60,000 bases of DNA from Rhizobium sp. NXC14 (GCF_002117485.1 NZ_CP021030.1:1-60000); one strand, 5' to 3'. Counted from the first letter of the stretch, positions 38,241 to 48,297 are shown. Notes: generated from the sequence alone by a model not told the origin. Numbers and translations: made by a program.

Positions 38241-38978
38241 TCAAGCTGCTTCGCGGAAGCGGTATCCCACTCCGTAGAGCGTTTCAATCATATCAAAGTC
38301 GGTATCGACCATCTTGAATTTCTTGCGCAGCCGCTTGATGTGGCTGTCGATCGTCCGGTCGTCGACATAGACCTGTTCATCATAGGCCGCATCCATCAGC
38401 GCGTCGCGGCTTTTCACGACACCGGGGCGCTGCGCCAGCGAATGCAGGATCAGGAACTCTGTCACCGTCAGCGTCACGGCCTCGCCCTTCCAGGTGCAGG
38501 TATGGCGCTCCTGGTCCATGACCAGCTGTCCGCGCTCGAGCGAGCGGGCCTGCTGCACCGCTCCGGCTTTCGGCGCACTGCCGGGGCTTGTGCCGCCGGC
38601 GGCCGCGGCTTCGCGGCTGGAGGCGCGACGCAGGACGGCGCGGACGCGCTCCACCAGCAGGCGCTGCGAAAACGGCTTGGTGATGAAATCGTCCGCGCCC
38701 ATCTTCAGGCCGAACAACTCGTCGATCTCCTCATCCTTGGAGGTGAGGAAGATGACCGGAATATCCGATTTCTGCCGCAGGCGGCGCAGCAGCTCCATGC
38801 CGTCCATTCGCGGCATCTTGATGTCGAAGATCGCCAGCTGCGGCGGTCGCGCCAGAAGGCCGTCGAGCGCCGAAGCACCGTCCGTATAAGTCTCGACCTT
38901 ATATCCTTCGGCCTCCAGTGCGATCGACACCGAGGTGAGGATGTTGCGGTCGTCGTCAACGAGCGCGATTGTCGGCAT
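38241..38978 (-). CDS. chvI: Response regulator ChvI
   Basis: A 245-residue OmpR-type regulator. The receiver begins IALVDDDRN, with the phospho-acceptor Asp52 in [11 protein letters not shown]. The C-terminal winged helix contains [16 protein letters not shown] and [10 protein letters not shown]. Between them is an Ala/Gly/Ser-rich linker. The start MPTIALVDD at 38978 has GGAG eight bases upstream and gives the receiver numbering known for this family; ATG 38996 (MTETNT) is possible. It is the first gene of its operon and diverges from pckA. Confidence 0.94.
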   Translation of the reverse strand: MPTIALVDDDRNILTSVSIALEAEGYKVETYTDGASALDGLLARPPQLAIFDIKMPRMDGMELLRRLRQKSDIPVIFLTSKDEEIDELFGLKMGADDFITKPFSQRLLVERVRAVLRRASSREAAAAGGTSPGSAPKAGAVQQARSLERGQLVMDQERHTCTWKGEAVTLTVTEFLILHSLAQRPGVVKSRDALMDAAYDEQVYVDDRTIDSHIKRLRKKFKMVDTDFDMIETLYGVGYRFREAA

Positions 38979-39317
38979 GGTGTTGGTCTCCGTCATCAGT
39001 GCGCAATCTCCCGGATTTTGGTCGTCCCCAGGCGGTCTCAATGACCGGATGCGCTTATGGAGGATAAAGGTGGAACAAATTGTGGCAAAGATAAAGGGGA
39101 AGATTGTCGCTAAATTCGGCGGCACTCGTAAGTTGTGGCCGAAAATGTTTCAACGTTGTCTCTTCAAACGATTTAAAAAGACCGAAACAAATTTAAATCG
39201 ATTAATTAATTGATATTACTATATTTTCTCGATTCTTGTCTCTTGTCTTTTAAAATTTCTCCCCGTATTTTCCCGGTTAGTTTTAACGGCAACGAGCCTG
39301 AGCAAAGGGAACTAGCC
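38979..39317. promoter_or_regulatory. Divergent chvI/pckA control region
   Basis: This 339-bp gap has no supported gene and becomes very AT-rich at about 39175-39270. It contains the near-palindrome ATCGATTAATTAATTGAT (39197-39214; one mismatched pair). It must hold the promoters of both chvI and pckA. ChvI autoregulation or control of pckA from here is plausible but not shown. I could not assign -10/-35 boxes with confidence. Confidence 0.5.
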
Positions 39318-40928
39318 ATGGAAAAGTTCGGAGTTCATAACCCGGCAACGGAGCTTGCAACGGTTGGATTGGGCGGCGCAGCCAGCGTCCGCTATAACTT
39401 TTCCGCCGCAGCGCTCTATGAAGAAGCGATCCGCCGGGGTGAAGCCGAACTGACCGCTCAGGGCGCGCTTCGGGCCCTCACCGGTCAGCATACGGGCCGT
39501 TCGCCGCGCGACAAATTCGTTGTCCGCGACGCCAATACCGATGGTCAAATCTGGTGGGACAACAACAAGCCGCTCTCGCCGGAGCATTTTGCCCTGCTGC
39601 GCGACGACATGCTGGCGCATGCAGCCGGCAAGGAGCTGTTCGCTCAGGATCTTGTTGGCGGTGCCGAGGAAGGCCATGCCCTGCCGACCCGTGTCATCAC
39701 GGAATTCGCCTGGCATTCTCTGTTCATCCGCAATCTGCTGATCCGCCCCGAGGCGGCGGCGCTGCCGACCTTCGTGCCGAAGCTGACGATCATCGATCTG
39801 CCGAGCTTCAAGGCCGATCCTGCCCGCCACGGCTGCCGTTCGGAAACGGTGATCGCCTGCGATCTCACCAACGGTCTCGTTCTCATCGGCGGCACCTCCT
39901 ATGCCGGCGAAATGAAGAAGTCGGTCTTCACCGTGCTCAACTACCTGCTGCCGGCCAAGGGTGTGATGCCGATGCACTGCTCGGCCAACGTTGGCCCGGA
40001 CGGTGACTCGGCGGTCTTCTTCGGTCTTTCCGGCACCGGCAAGACGACGCTTTCGGCCGATCCGGCCCGCATGCTGATCGGTGACGACGAACATGGCTGG
40101 AGCGAAAACGGCATCTTCAACTTCGAAGGCGGCTGCTACGCCAAGACCATCCGCCTCTCGGCCGAGGCCGAGCCGGAAATCTACGCAACGACGCAGCGCT
40201 TCGGCACTGTGCTCGAAAACGTCGTCCTCAACGAAAATCGCGAGCCCGATTTCGATGACGGTTCGCTGACTGAAAACACCCGTTGCGCCTACCCGATGCA
40301 TTTCATTCCGAATGCCTCGGAAACCGGCCGGGCCGGGCATCCGAAGACGATCATCATGCTGACCGCCGATGCCTTCGGCGTTATGCCGCCGATCGCGCGG
40401 CTGACGCCCGATCAGGCGATGTATCACTTCCTCTCCGGCTACACCGCCAAGGTGGCCGGCACCGAAAAAGGTGTCGTCGAGCCGGAAGCGACCTTCTCCA
40501 CCTGTTTCGGCGCGCCCTTCATGCCGCGTCATCCGGCCGAATACGGCAACCTGCTCAAGGAACTGATCAGCCGCCATGGCGTCGAGTGCTGGCTCGTTAA
40601 CACCGGCTGGACAGGCGGCGCCTACGGCACCGGCAAGCGCATGCCGATCAAGGCGACGCGCGCCCTTCTCGCTGCCGCCCTCAGCGGCAAACTCGGAAAG
40701 GTCGAATTCCGCACGGATACGAATTTCGGCTTTGCCGTGCCGGTTTCCGTCGACGGCGTCGACGGCGGCATTCTCGATCCGCGCTCGACCTGGGCCGATA
40801 AGGCAGCCTATGACGCGCAGGCCGAAAAGCTGGTCTCGATGTTCATCGCCAACTTCGCGAAGTTCGAGAACCACGTCGATGGCGGCGTCCGCGATGCGGC
40901 TCCAGGCGTGAAGGTCGCAGCCGAATAA
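39318..40928 (+). CDS. pckA: Phosphoenolpyruvate carboxykinase (ATP)
   Basis: A 536-residue ATP-type PEPCK, which turns oxaloacetate into PEP, the entry to gluconeogenesis on C4-dicarboxylates. Seen are [14 protein letters not shown], the kinase-1a P-loop [14 protein letters not shown], the [20 protein letters not shown] metal site and the [10 protein letters not shown] loop. The ATG at 39318 follows AAGGGA; the open frame from 39210 is AT-rich leader. It is the divergent partner of chvI. Confidence 0.97.
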   Translation: MEKFGVHNPATELATVGLGGAASVRYNFSAAALYEEAIRRGEAELTAQGALRALTGQHTGRSPRDKFVVRDANTDGQIWWDNNKPLSPEHFALLRDDMLAHAAGKELFAQDLVGGAEEGHALPTRVITEFAWHSLFIRNLLIRPEAAALPTFVPKLTIIDLPSFKADPARHGCRSETVIACDLTNGLVLIGGTSYAGEMKKSVFTVLNYLLPAKGVMPMHCSANVGPDGDSAVFFGLSGTGKTTLSADPARMLIGDDEHGWSENGIFNFEGGCYAKTIRLSAEAEPEIYATTQRFGTVLENVVLNENREPDFDDGSLTENTRCAYPMHFIPNASETGRAGHPKTIIMLTADAFGVMPPIARLTPDQAMYHFLSGYTAKVAGTEKGVVEPEATFSTCFGAPFMPRHPAEYGNLLKELISRHGVECWLVNTGWTGGAYGTGKRMPIKATRALLAAALSGKLGKVEFRTDTNFGFAVPVSVDGVDGGILDPRSTWADKAAYDAQAEKLVSMFIANFAKFENHVDGGVRDAAPGVKVAAE

Positions 40929-40938
40929 AAGCGCAGCC

Positions 40939-40998
40939 AGTGTGCAGCGGTTTTGCCAGGCAAAGCGCGAAGCGCTTTTGCCGGGAATTGCGCTAAAC
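40939..40998. repeat. Rhizobial intergenic repeat fragment with hairpin
   Basis: AGTGTGCAGCGGTTTTGC (40939-40956) repeats the block at 15222-15239 with one difference. It is followed by a hairpin GGCAAAGCGC / GCGCTTTTGCC (40959-40982, one bulged T) and GGAATTGCGCTAAACA, an end common in Rhizobium intergenic repeats as I recall. The hairpin might help end pckA transcription. Confidence 0.5.
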
Positions 40999-41006
40999 AG
41001 AATCTC

Positions 41007-41022
41007 TGATTCACGTGAAACC
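41007..41022. other. Second putative parS site
   Basis: TGATTCACGTGAAACC matches the parS consensus TGTTTCACGTGAAACA at 14 of 16 positions, with the full TTCACGTGAA core and the same third-base change as the site at 1924-1939. It lies between genes, about 40 kb from the putative origin. Confidence 0.6.
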
Positions 41023-41047
41023 CAGCATCGCAGGATTGCCGGGTTTT
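41018..41047 (+). terminator. Possible pckA terminator overlapping parS
   Basis: AAACCC (41018-41023) can pair with GGGTTT (41041-41046), and GCA with TGC inside after one mismatch, followed by TCTC. The stem is modest. Its left arm shares bases with the right half of the parS-like site. Confidence 0.4.
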
Positions 41048-41099
41048 CTCGTTGACGGCGATGTTTTCAATTGGCGGCCGATATGAGATAGAACGCCGC

Positions 41100-41537
41100 A
41101 TGGCCAGCGACGCACTCTATATCGACGACAGGATCACCATCGCGGGATGGGAACTGACTGAACAGTTCGTCCTCGCGGGCGGTCCCGGCGGGCAGAACGT
41201 CAACAAGGTTTCGACCGCGGTCCAGCTGTTCTTCAACATCGCGAATTCGCCTTCCCTCAATGATCGCGTCAAAGCCAATGCGATCAAGCTCGCCGGCCGA
41301 CGCATGTCGAAGGACGGCGTGCTGATGATCGAGGCGAGCCGCTTTCGCAGCCAGGACCGCAACCGCGAGGATGCGCGCGAGCGGCTGAAGGAACTGATTC
41401 TGGAGGCGGCCAAGCCGCCGCCGCCGCCGCGCAAGAAGACCAAGCCGACCAAGGGTTCGATCGAACGCCGCCTGAAGGAAAAATCCGGCCGCTCGGAAGT
41501 CAAGAAAATGCGAGGCCGCCCCGGCGGCGGCGAATGA
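41100..41537 (+). CDS. arfB: Alternative ribosome-rescue factor ArfB (YaeJ)
   Basis: A 145-residue peptidyl-tRNA hydrolase of the class I release factor type, without codon-reading domains. The catalytic motif is GGPGGQNVNKVST (GGQ at 30-32). The basic tail (TKGSIERRLKEKSGRSEVKKMRGR region, about residues 115-140) would enter the empty mRNA channel of stalled ribosomes. The start MASDALYID at 41100 fits family length; upstream residues from 41052 are not conserved in type. The stop is one base before alkB. Confidence 0.93.
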   Translation: MASDALYIDDRITIAGWELTEQFVLAGGPGGQNVNKVSTAVQLFFNIANSPSLNDRVKANAIKLAGRRMSKDGVLMIEASRFRSQDRNREDARERLKELILEAAKPPPPPRKKTKPTKGSIERRLKEKSGRSEVKKMRGRPGGGE

Positions 41538-41538
41538 C

Positions 41539-42150
41539 ATGCCCGAGCTTCTGAACGGCATCCGCCATCTGCCCGGCTATCTCGACCGGGCGCGCCAGGC
41601 GGAATTGGTCGAGGTGATCCGTGCCGTCGTCGCCGAAGCGCCGCTCTATGTGCCCTTCATGCCCGGCACCGGCAAACAGATGTCGGTCAGGATGACCAAT
41701 TGCGGGCCGCTCGGATGGGTGACGGACAAGGAGCGCGGCTATCGCTATCAGCCGACGCACCCGGCAACCGGCCGGCCCTGGCCTGAGATGCCGGCGGCTT
41801 TGCTCGATATCTGGAATGAGGTTTCCGGCTGTGAGAAGCCACCGGAGGCCTGCCTCGTCAATTTCTATTCCGACGACGCCCGTATGGGCCTGCATCAGGA
41901 CAAGGACGAGCAGGATCTGCAGGCGCCGGTCGTCTCGATCTCGCTCGGCAACAGCTGCCTCTTCCGCATCGGCGGCCTCAACCGCAATGATCGCACGCTA
42001 TCCTTCAAGCTTGCGAGCGGTGATCTGGTCGTGCTGGGCGGCGAGGGGAGGCTTTGTTATCATGGCGTCGACCGCATTTACCCCGCGACATCGACGCTGT
42101 TGAAGAACGGCGGCCGCATCAATCTGACGCTGCGCCGCGTTCGTCCGTGA
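41539..42150 (+). CDS. alkB: DNA oxidative demethylase AlkB
   Basis: A 203-residue Fe(II)/2-oxoglutarate dioxygenase that removes 1-methyladenine and 3-methylcytosine lesions. The iron ligands are His119 and Asp121 in GLHQDKDEQD and His175 in LCYHGVDR; 2-oxoglutarate is held by the arginines in RINLTLRR. It is coupled to arfB (one base between), convergent with coaA at 42165. No Ada box is visible. Confidence 0.94.
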   Translation: MPELLNGIRHLPGYLDRARQAELVEVIRAVVAEAPLYVPFMPGTGKQMSVRMTNCGPLGWVTDKERGYRYQPTHPATGRPWPEMPAALLDIWNEVSGCEKPPEACLVNFYSDDARMGLHQDKDEQDLQAPVVSISLGNSCLFRIGGLNRNDRTLSFKLASGDLVVLGGEGRLCYHGVDRIYPATSTLLKNGGRINLTLRRVRP

Positions 42151-42164
42151 AAATTGATCGTCTG

Positions 42165-43160
42165 CTATAGTTTTCTGAGCGCGACCTGTTCGATCAGATG
42201 ATCCTTGCCCTTTTTCAGGATGAGATCGGCGCGCGGCCGCGTCGGCAGGATGTTCTGGCGCAGGTTCTTCAGGTTGATGTTCGCCCAGAGATCTTCGGCG
42301 ATTTCGAGCGCTTCCCCATCGGTGATCGAGGCGTAGCGATGAAAATAGGAGTTCGGATCGCGGAAGGCGGTTTCCCGCAGCCGCATGAAGCGCGTCACGT
42401 ACCAGTTGTGGATCTGGTCTTCCGCGGCGTCGATATAGATCGAGAAGTCGAAGAAGTCGGACACCATCGGCACGATCTTGCCGTCGGCCGGCAGGTTGCG
42501 CGATTGCAGCACGTTGATGCCTTCGAAGATCAGAATGTCGGGCCGGTCGACGATCTTGTATTCGTCCGGCAGCACGTCATAGACGAGATGCGAATAACAC
42601 GGCGCCTTCACATCGGGCCGCCCGGCCTTGATCGCCGAGAGGAAGCGCAGGATCGCGCCAGTATCGTAGCTTTCCGGGAAACCCTTGCGTTGCATCAGCT
42701 TTTCCCGCTGCAGCACCGCGTTCGGGTGGAGGAAGCCGTCTGTCGTGATGAGATCGACCTTCGGGCTGGAAGGCCAGCGGCCCAAGAGCTCCTTCAGGAT
42801 ACGGGCTGTGGTCGATTTTCCCACAGCGACGGAGCCGGCGATGCCAATGACGAAAGGCGTTTTCGTTACATCCGACATGCTCAGGAAGCGGTTGCGCTGG
42901 TCGAACAGCATCTGCGAGGATTCGACATGTGACGAGAGCAGGCGCGACAGCGAGAGGTAGATGCGCCGGACCTCGTCGAGATCGATCGGGTCGCCCATTG
43001 AGCGCAGCCGCTTGACCTCGTCGCCGGTCAGCGTCAGCGGCGTGTCGGCGCGGAATTTCGCCCATTGCTCGGAAGAGAAGAAATGGTAGGGCGAATAGGA
43101 TTCAGACTGGAAGTGATCCAATATCTCCGGCACCCCGATAATCTCAGTCGCGATACTCAT
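42165..43160 (-). CDS. coaA: Type I pantothenate kinase
   Basis: A 331-residue kinase for the first step of CoA synthesis. The P-loop is [15 protein letters not shown], followed by [12 protein letters not shown] and the IFEGINVLQ segment. The N-terminal [16 protein letters not shown] is typical. It is the last gene of the his run and overlaps hisE by four bases (ATGA), so CoA and histidine synthesis genes share a transcript here, a rhizobial arrangement. Confidence 0.95.
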   Translation of the reverse strand: MSIATEIIGVPEILDHFQSESYSPYHFFSSEQWAKFRADTPLTLTGDEVKRLRSMGDPIDLDEVRRIYLSLSRLLSSHVESSQMLFDQRNRFLSMSDVTKTPFVIGIAGSVAVGKSTTARILKELLGRWPSSPKVDLITTDGFLHPNAVLQREKLMQRKGFPESYDTGAILRFLSAIKAGRPDVKAPCYSHLVYDVLPDEYKIVDRPDILIFEGINVLQSRNLPADGKIVPMVSDFFDFSIYIDAAEDQIHNWYVTRFMRLRETAFRDPNSYFHRYASITDGEALEIAEDLWANINLKNLRQNILPTRPRADLILKKGKDHLIEQVALRKL

Positions 43161-43480
43161 GAACTCTGCCGGCTGGCCTTTTCCTTGAGACCGGACTGCG
43201 CGGTTCTGCGCTCGAGTTCGGCCATGACATTCTCTAACGGTATTTCAGCAATCTTCAATACGACCAAAAGGTGATAGAGCAGGTCGGCCGCTTCGTAGGT
43301 CAGATTGTCGCGATCGCCCGTCACCGCCGCCATCACCGCTTCGATTGCCTCTTCACCAAGCTTCTTCGCCGCTTTCGGCTGGCCGGCGGCTACAAGCTTG
43401 GCTGTCCAGGACTGCTCCGGTGAGGCTTTCGATCGCTCTTCGACGATGCGTTCGAGGTCGGAAAGGGAAAATCCGCTCAT
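43157..43480 (-). CDS. hisE: Phosphoribosyl-ATP pyrophosphatase
   Basis: A 107-residue enzyme, second step of histidine synthesis. It is a MazG-like all-alpha protein with the metal site [13 protein letters not shown] and DLLYHLLV. It stands alone, without the HisI domain that is fused to it in enterics. The start lies 16 bp after the hisF stop. Confidence 0.95.
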   Translation of the reverse strand: MSGFSLSDLERIVEERSKASPEQSWTAKLVAAGQPKAAKKLGEEAIEAVMAAVTGDRDNLTYEAADLLYHLLVVLKIAEIPLENVMAELERRTAQSGLKEKASRQSS

Positions 43481-43496
43481 TGTTCGTTCTCAGGGT

Positions 43497-44285
43497 TCAG
43501 TCGAGACGCATGTCGATGCCGCACTTCGACATATAGTGCTTCGCCTCGCCGACGGTATAGGTGCCGAAGTGGAAGATCGATGCGGCGAGCACGGCATTGG
43601 CATGGCCTTCCTTCACCCCGGCGACGAGATCGTCGAGGTCGCCGACGCCGCCGGATGCGATGACCGGCACACGCACAGCATCGGCAATCGCCCGCGTCAG
43701 CTCCAGGTCGTAGCCGGCCTTGGTGCCGTCGCGGTCCATGGAGGTAACGAGCAGTTCGCCGGCCCCGCGCGCCACCATTTTCTGAGCGAATTCGATAGCA
43801 TCGATGCCGGTCGCGTTGCGGCCGCCATGCGTATAGATTTCCCAGGCGCTGAGATTGTCGCCGCCGACCGCTTGCGTGCGTCGGCGCTTGGCGTCGATCG
43901 AGACGACGATGCACTGGTCACCGAACTTGTCGGCCGCTTCAGTGACGAAATCAGGATTGCTGACGGCCGCCGAGTTGATCGACACCTTGTCGGCGCCGCA
44001 CAGCAGGAGCTTGCGGATGTCGGCGATGGTTCTGACCCCGCCTCCGACAGTCAGCGGCATGAAGCATTGATCGGCCGTGCGCGACACGACATCGAAAATC
44101 GTCTCGCGATTGTCCGAGGACGCGGTGATGTCGAGGAAGCAGAGCTCGTCGGCGCCGGCCGCGTCATAAGCCTTCGCCGCTTCGACCGGATCGCCGGCAT
44201 CGACGAGATTGAGAAAATTGACGCCCTTGACGACACGGCCGTCCTTGACGTCAAGGCAGGGAATGACACGAGCCTTGAGGGTCAT
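43497..44285 (-). CDS. hisF: Imidazole glycerol phosphate synthase subunit HisF
   Basis: A 262-residue barrel subunit that uses ammonia from HisH to make imidazole glycerol phosphate and AICAR. Seen are the catalytic Asp in [15 protein letters not shown], the phosphate-binding TVGGGVRT and [10 protein letters not shown]. It shares one base with the hisA stop. Confidence 0.97.
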   Translation of the reverse strand: MTLKARVIPCLDVKDGRVVKGVNFLNLVDAGDPVEAAKAYDAAGADELCFLDITASSDNRETIFDVVSRTADQCFMPLTVGGGVRTIADIRKLLLCGADKVSINSAAVSNPDFVTEAADKFGDQCIVVSIDAKRRRTQAVGGDNLSAWEIYTHGGRNATGIDAIEFAQKMVARGAGELLVTSMDRDGTKAGYDLELTRAIADAVRVPVIASGGVGDLDDLVAGVKEGHANAVLAASIFHFGTYTVGEAKHYMSKCGIDMRLD

Positions 44286-45031
44286 TAGGCAGTCTCCTTG
44301 GCCTTGTTGGCCTTGATCAGCGCCAGCGCTTCCTGGGGGTCAATGCGGCCGTCGTAGAGCGCCCGGCCTGAAATCGCCCCTTCCAGCTTCTGCGCGTCGG
44401 GCTGCAGCATGCGCTTGATATCTTCGATAGAGGCAAGGCCGCCCGAAGCGATAACAGGAATGGAGACGGTATCGGCGAGTTCCAGTGTCGAGCTCCAGTT
44501 GATGCCGGCCAGAATGCCGTCGCGGTCGATATCGGTGTAGATGATCGCCGCAACGCCGGCGCCCTCGAATTTCCGGGCAAGCTCGATGATGCCGAGTTCG
44601 GAAGCTTCAGCCCAACCCTCGACGGCCACCTTGCCGCCCTTGGCATCGATACCGACAGCAACGCCGCCCGGAAATTTCCGGCAGGCCTCGATGACCAGCG
44701 CCGGATTTCTGACGGCGACGGTGCCGAGGATGACCCGCCGCAACCCGCGCGACAGCCAGGCTTCGATGTGGTCGAGGGTGCGGATGCCGCCGCCGAGCTG
44801 CACCGGATTTTTTGTCGCCTTCAGGATCGCCTCGACGGCGTCGCCATTGGCCGAATGTCCCGCGAAGGCGCCATCGAGATCGACCACGTGCAGCCATTCG
44901 AAACCCTGGTCTTCGAAGGACTTCGCCTGGGCGGCGGGATCGGTGCTGTAAACCGTCGCCTGTTGCATGTCGCCGAGCTTCAGGCGAACGCATTGGCCGC
45001 CCTTCAGATCGATCGCGGGAAAAAGGATCAT
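44285..45031 (-). CDS. hisA: ProFAR isomerase
   Basis: A 248-residue barrel enzyme opening the ribose ring of ProFAR. Seen are the catalytic Asp in [25 protein letters not shown], and [11 protein letters not shown]. It begins 6 bp after the upstream membrane-protein gene, as part of the same transcript. Confidence 0.97.
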   Translation of the reverse strand: MILFPAIDLKGGQCVRLKLGDMQQATVYSTDPAAQAKSFEDQGFEWLHVVDLDGAFAGHSANGDAVEAILKATKNPVQLGGGIRTLDHIEAWLSRGLRRVILGTVAVRNPALVIEACRKFPGGVAVGIDAKGGKVAVEGWAEASELGIIELARKFEGAGVAAIIYTDIDRDGILAGINWSSTLELADTVSIPVIASGGLASIEDIKRMLQPDAQKLEGAISGRALYDGRIDPQEALALIKANKAKETA

Positions 45032-45037
45032 GTCGTC

Positions 45038-45595
45038 TTACGTCCGTAGAGTGATCGCTGCCATCAGCGCATTCCACGCATCTACGATATCCGAGCGGAA
45101 AAAGACAGCGGCAATGGCGGCCGCGCTCAAAAGCAGCAGAAGCAGAAGGATGGCGATGAAGCCCGCACGTACCTGGCGCCAGAAACCGAGGCGCTTCTTC
45201 ACCGATTTCTCGATCTCCCGCACCCGCCGCAGGGCGTCGCTGTTGACGGCGGCGAGCCGGATCTCAGGCTCCATCGCTTCCACATAGGTCTCGGCATAGC
45301 TCGAAAGAATCTGCGAGGCGCGATCGCGCAGCGTATTGCGCAGGTCAGTGGAGAGATAATTGCTGGAAACTGCGGCAAGCTCGGCCTCATTGGGCGAACG
45401 GCCGGCATTCCGCTTTCGATAGCTGACGACGAAATCGCGCTTCTGCCGCTCGTAAAGGGCGTAGGCAAGCAGGCCGATCAGATCGTCTTCGCCTTCGATA
45501 TAGAATTCCAGCACGGCTTCGGTGATATCGCCGGCATTGATCCCATTGGCGCGCAGCTGCGAATTCTCGTTGCCGGCAAGAAATTCATGGATCAT
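45038..45595 (-). CDS. Unknown C-terminal-anchored membrane protein in the his operon
   Basis: A 185-residue protein I do not recognise. The first 125 residues are polar and helical (repeated Glu/Arg, DRASQILSSYAETYVEAM), then a basic stretch (EKSVKKRLGFWRQVRAG) leads into one strong membrane helix (FIAILLLLLLLSAAAIAAVFF, about residues 147-167). That layout suggests a tail-anchored or bitopic protein with a large cytosolic part. It overlaps the small gene before it by four bases and lies 6 bp before hisA, so it is co-expressed with histidine synthesis. No catalytic motif is visible. Confidence 0.75.
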   Translation of the reverse strand: MIHEFLAGNENSQLRANGINAGDITEAVLEFYIEGEDDLIGLLAYALYERQKRDFVVSYRKRNAGRSPNEAELAAVSSNYLSTDLRNTLRDRASQILSSYAETYVEAMEPEIRLAAVNSDALRRVREIEKSVKKRLGFWRQVRAGFIAILLLLLLLSAAAIAAVFFRSDIVDAWNALMAAITLRT

Positions 45596-45774
45596 CGGTC
45601 CAGCCTTTCTTTCAATGCCTTGGCCGCATTGGAAAGCGCTCTTCTATGGAGGGCTTCGTCGACACGGCGAATGATCGTCCCGTCGGGAAGCCGGATGTCC
45701 GAGAAGGGAGGCAGACCCTCTCTGGAGGGTCTCAGCATATAGAACACCTTGCCTGATTTCCGCGAAGCCGGCAT
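45592..45774 (-). CDS. Small unknown protein (60 residues) in the his operon
   Basis: A 60-residue basic protein, unrecognised. It has a short N-terminal SRKSGKVFYMLRPSREG, a middle FSDIRLPDGTIIRRVDEAL that looks like a small beta hairpin, and a C-terminal helix. The ATG at 45774 has AGGAG eight bases upstream, better than the GTG at 45783. The stop overlaps the next gene by ATGA. The coupling and good ribosome site favour a real gene. Confidence 0.65.
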   Translation of the reverse strand: MPASRKSGKVFYMLRPSREGLPPFSDIRLPDGTIIRRVDEALHRRALSNAAKALKERLDR

Positions 45775-45826
45775 CGAGCGCACTCCTGTTCCGCTCTTTT
45801 CATAAAGAGGAAATAAGGCGGAGGTA

Positions 45827-46477
45827 TTACGGGTTCCAGCGCAGGAAATTGGCGATCAGGGCGAGGCCGAGCTTCTGGCTCTTTTCCGGGTGAAACTGGG
45901 CCCCCACCATGTTGTCGCGCCCGACGAGGGCGGTCATCGGCCTGCCATAATCGACGGTCGCAATGACATCCTCGGCATTTTCGGCGGCAAGATGGTAGGA
46001 ATGGACGAAATAGGCATGCAGCCCCTGCGGCCCGGTGGGAATGCCGTCGAAGAGCGGATGCTCGTGCTTCAGGTCGAGCGTGTTCCAGCCGATCTGCGGA
46101 ATCTTCAAGGCGGGATCGTCAGGCGTCATCTCGATGACGTCGCCTGGAATCCAGCCGAAGCCGTGTGTCACGGTCTTCTCCAGACCGCGCGAGGACATCA
46201 GTTGCATCCCGACGCAGATGCCGAGGAAAGGCCGCGCCTTGTTCTCGACAGCCTCGATCAGCACTTCGTTCATGCCGGGCACGGCGTCCAGTCCGCGCCG
46301 GCAATCGGCGTATGCGCCGACGCCGGGCAGCACGATGCGATCGGCCGCAGCAACGTCCTCCGCCTTATCGGTGAGATCGATATGGGCATTGATGCCCGCC
46401 TCGCGCGCGGCACGTTCGAAAGCCTTGGTGGCCGAACGAAGGTTGCCGGAGCCATAGTCAATAATCGCGACGCGCAT
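45827..46477 (-). CDS. hisH: Imidazole glycerol phosphate synthase subunit HisH
   Basis: A 216-residue class I glutamine amidotransferase feeding ammonia to HisF. The nucleophile Cys is in [10 protein letters not shown], and the His-Glu pair is in FHPEKSQ. The N-terminal [11 protein letters not shown] is typical. It starts two bases after the DUF2628 stop. Confidence 0.97.
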   Translation of the reverse strand: MRVAIIDYGSGNLRSATKAFERAAREAGINAHIDLTDKAEDVAAADRIVLPGVGAYADCRRGLDAVPGMNEVLIEAVENKARPFLGICVGMQLMSSRGLEKTVTHGFGWIPGDVIEMTPDDPALKIPQIGWNTLDLKHEHPLFDGIPTGPQGLHAYFVHSYHLAAENAEDVIATVDYGRPMTALVGRDNMVGAQFHPEKSQKLGLALIANFLRWNP

Positions 46478-46479
46478 CG

Positions 46480-46962
46480 TCAGCGTCCTCCATCAAAACC
46501 AAAGAGATCAAGCGATGTCGCTTGGCCGCGCAGGCTGTTTGCACCGGGCTTGTTCTGCCAATCCGGTGCGACCGTATCGTCACTGCTCGCAGGGACTGTC
46601 TTGTCCGCAAAATAGACCTGCTCGGCAATATCGAGCTTATCGGCTGCAATGAGGGCGTCCTCGTTCCAGCCCTTGGCGGCAAGGTTGCGGATGCGAAAGT
46701 TCTGGCCTTCGAGGCCGACCACTATATTCACGCCCATCATGATCGCCGCGCCCGCCGGCCCCAGACCGGGTTCGTCCATCAGTGCGCCGCCGATTCCCTG
46801 CAAGAGAAACGCCGCGGCCGCATGCAGCCATAGCCGGTGCACCAGAAGCCAAGCCCATGGAAACAGGAAGCCGAGCCAGGAGAAGCCGTCGCGAATAGTG
46901 CGCACCTCATCGGTCGCTGGGTTCGCGCCGGGCGGTGTCAGGAAAATATAGCTGGAGGTCAT
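46480..46962 (-). CDS. DUF2628 membrane protein
   Basis: A 160-residue protein of the DUF2628 family (function unknown). A hydrophobic region at about residues 28-85 holds two or three membrane helices ([42 protein letters not shown]), followed by the family's [14 protein letters not shown] and a soluble tail. It sits between hisB (21 bp) and hisH (2 bp) on the same strand. Confidence 0.85.
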   Translation of the reverse strand: MTSSYIFLTPPGANPATDEVRTIRDGFSWLGFLFPWAWLLVHRLWLHAAAAFLLQGIGGALMDEPGLGPAGAAIMMGVNIVVGLEGQNFRIRNLAAKGWNEDALIAADKLDIAEQVYFADKTVPASSDDTVAPDWQNKPGANSLRGQATSLDLFGFDGGR

Positions 46963-46983
46963 TGTCGCCGCTCCCTGAGGGGC

Positions 46984-47592
46984 TCAGACGAGCGTGCCCT
47001 TCGTCGAGGGAACACGGCCCGCCTGTCTCGGATCGATCTCTGTCGCCGTGCGCAATGCGCGCGCGACCGCCTTGAAGCATGTCTCGGCAATATGGTGGTT
47101 GTTGGCGCCATAATGATTGAGAATATGCAAGGTGATGCCGGCGTTCTGGGCGAGCGCCTGGAAGAATTCGCGCACGAGTTCCGTGTCGAAGGTGCCGATC
47201 TTCGGTGCGCTGAAGGCGACATTCCAGACGAGGAACGGCCGGCCGGAAAGATCGACCGCCGCCTTGGTCATCGTCTCGTCCATAGCGAGATCGATCGAAG
47301 CGTAGCGTGTAATGCCCCGGCGGTCGCCGAGCGCCTTCGAGATCGCCTGGCCGATCGCAATACCGGTATCCTCGACCGTGTGATGATCATCGATATGCAG
47401 GTCACCCTTGGCTTCGATTTCCATGTCGATGAGCGAATGCCGCGAAAGTTGATCGAGCATATGGTCGAAGAAGCCGACGCCGGTCGAAATCTTCGATTTG
47501 CCGGTGCCGTTGAGATTAACGGAAACGGAAATCGACGTCTCGTTGGTCTTGCGGGCAACGCTGCCGGTACGGCTTGCTGCGGTCTCGGCCAT
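46984..47592 (-). CDS. hisB: Imidazoleglycerol-phosphate dehydratase
   Basis: A 202-residue manganese enzyme of histidine synthesis, single-domain (no HisB-N phosphatase). Metal ligands are in [14 protein letters not shown] and [27 protein letters not shown] is the other mark. The start [10 protein letters not shown] at 47592 is chosen; the frame to 47682 has no family support. It is the first gene of the his/coaA operon, divergent from hslV. The gap 47593-47769 must hold both promoters, but I see no clear heat-shock box. Confidence 0.96.
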   Translation of the reverse strand: MAETAASRTGSVARKTNETSISVSVNLNGTGKSKISTGVGFFDHMLDQLSRHSLIDMEIEAKGDLHIDDHHTVEDTGIAIGQAISKALGDRRGITRYASIDLAMDETMTKAAVDLSGRPFLVWNVAFSAPKIGTFDTELVREFFQALAQNAGITLHILNHYGANNHHIAETCFKAVARALRTATEIDPRQAGRVPSTKGTLV

Positions 47593-47769
47593 CTGGCCCT
47601 CCATCGGAATAAGGCCGTTCCTTATCAGGCGCATCGGCAAATATCCAGAAGCCGGGCAGGAGAAAAGCCCGCCCATTTGCAATCGGCTCCGGCCGGCTTA
47701 CATAGGGTTCAACAAGGACCGGTTTGCGGTCTCGTGTAAAGGCCCGCCTCATGGGCAGACAGGTGTTTT

Positions 47770-48297
47770 ATGACAACAATCATTACAGTTCGAAAAGGCG
47801 GCAAGGTGGTGATGGCGGGCGATGGCCAGGTGAGCCTCGGCCAGACCGTGATGAAGGGCAATGCCCGCAAGGTCCGGCGCATCGGCAAGGGCGAGGTCAT
47901 CGCCGGTTTCGCCGGCGCCACGGCCGACGCCTTCACCCTGCTCGAAAGGCTTGAAAAGAAGCTGGAACAATATCCCGGTCAGCTGATGCGCGCCGCCGTC
48001 GAGCTCGCCAAGGACTGGCGCACCGACAAATACCTGCGTAATCTCGAAGCCATGATGCTCGTCGCCGACAAGTCGATCACCTTGGCAATCACCGGCAATG
48101 GCGATGTTCTGGAGCCCGAACATGGCACGACGGCGATCGGTTCTGGCGGCAATTTTGCCTTCGCCGCCGCTCGTGCACTGATGGATACCGACAAATCGGC
48201 CGAAGAGATCGCCCGGCGCGCCCTCGATATCGCGGCCGACATCTGCGTCTACACCAACCACAATATCGTGGTCGAATTGCTGGACGTCGAAAGCTGA
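47770..48297 (+). CDS. hslV: ATP-dependent protease subunit HslV
   Basis: A 175-residue proteasome-like peptidase. After removal of Met1 the catalytic Thr is the first residue of [19 protein letters not shown]. Other marks are [14 protein letters not shown] and [18 protein letters not shown]. It works as a double hexamer with HslU; the genes are 104 bp apart. Confidence 0.97.
   Translation: MTTIITVRKGGKVVMAGDGQVSLGQTVMKGNARKVRRIGKGEVIAGFAGATADAFTLLERLEKKLEQYPGQLMRAAVELAKDWRTDKYLRNLEAMMLVADKSITLAITGNGDVLEPEHGTTAIGSGGNFAFAAARALMDTDKSAEEIARRALDIAADICVYTNHNIVVELLDVES

Noticed and set aside
39312..40874. Minus-strand open frame opposite pckA
   Set aside because: pckA on the plus strand is unmistakable; the antisense product has no recognisable domain.
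47593..47769. RpoH heat-shock promoter of hslVU
   Set aside because: A CTTGAA-type -35 with a proper -10 was not found by eye, though one may exist in degenerate form.
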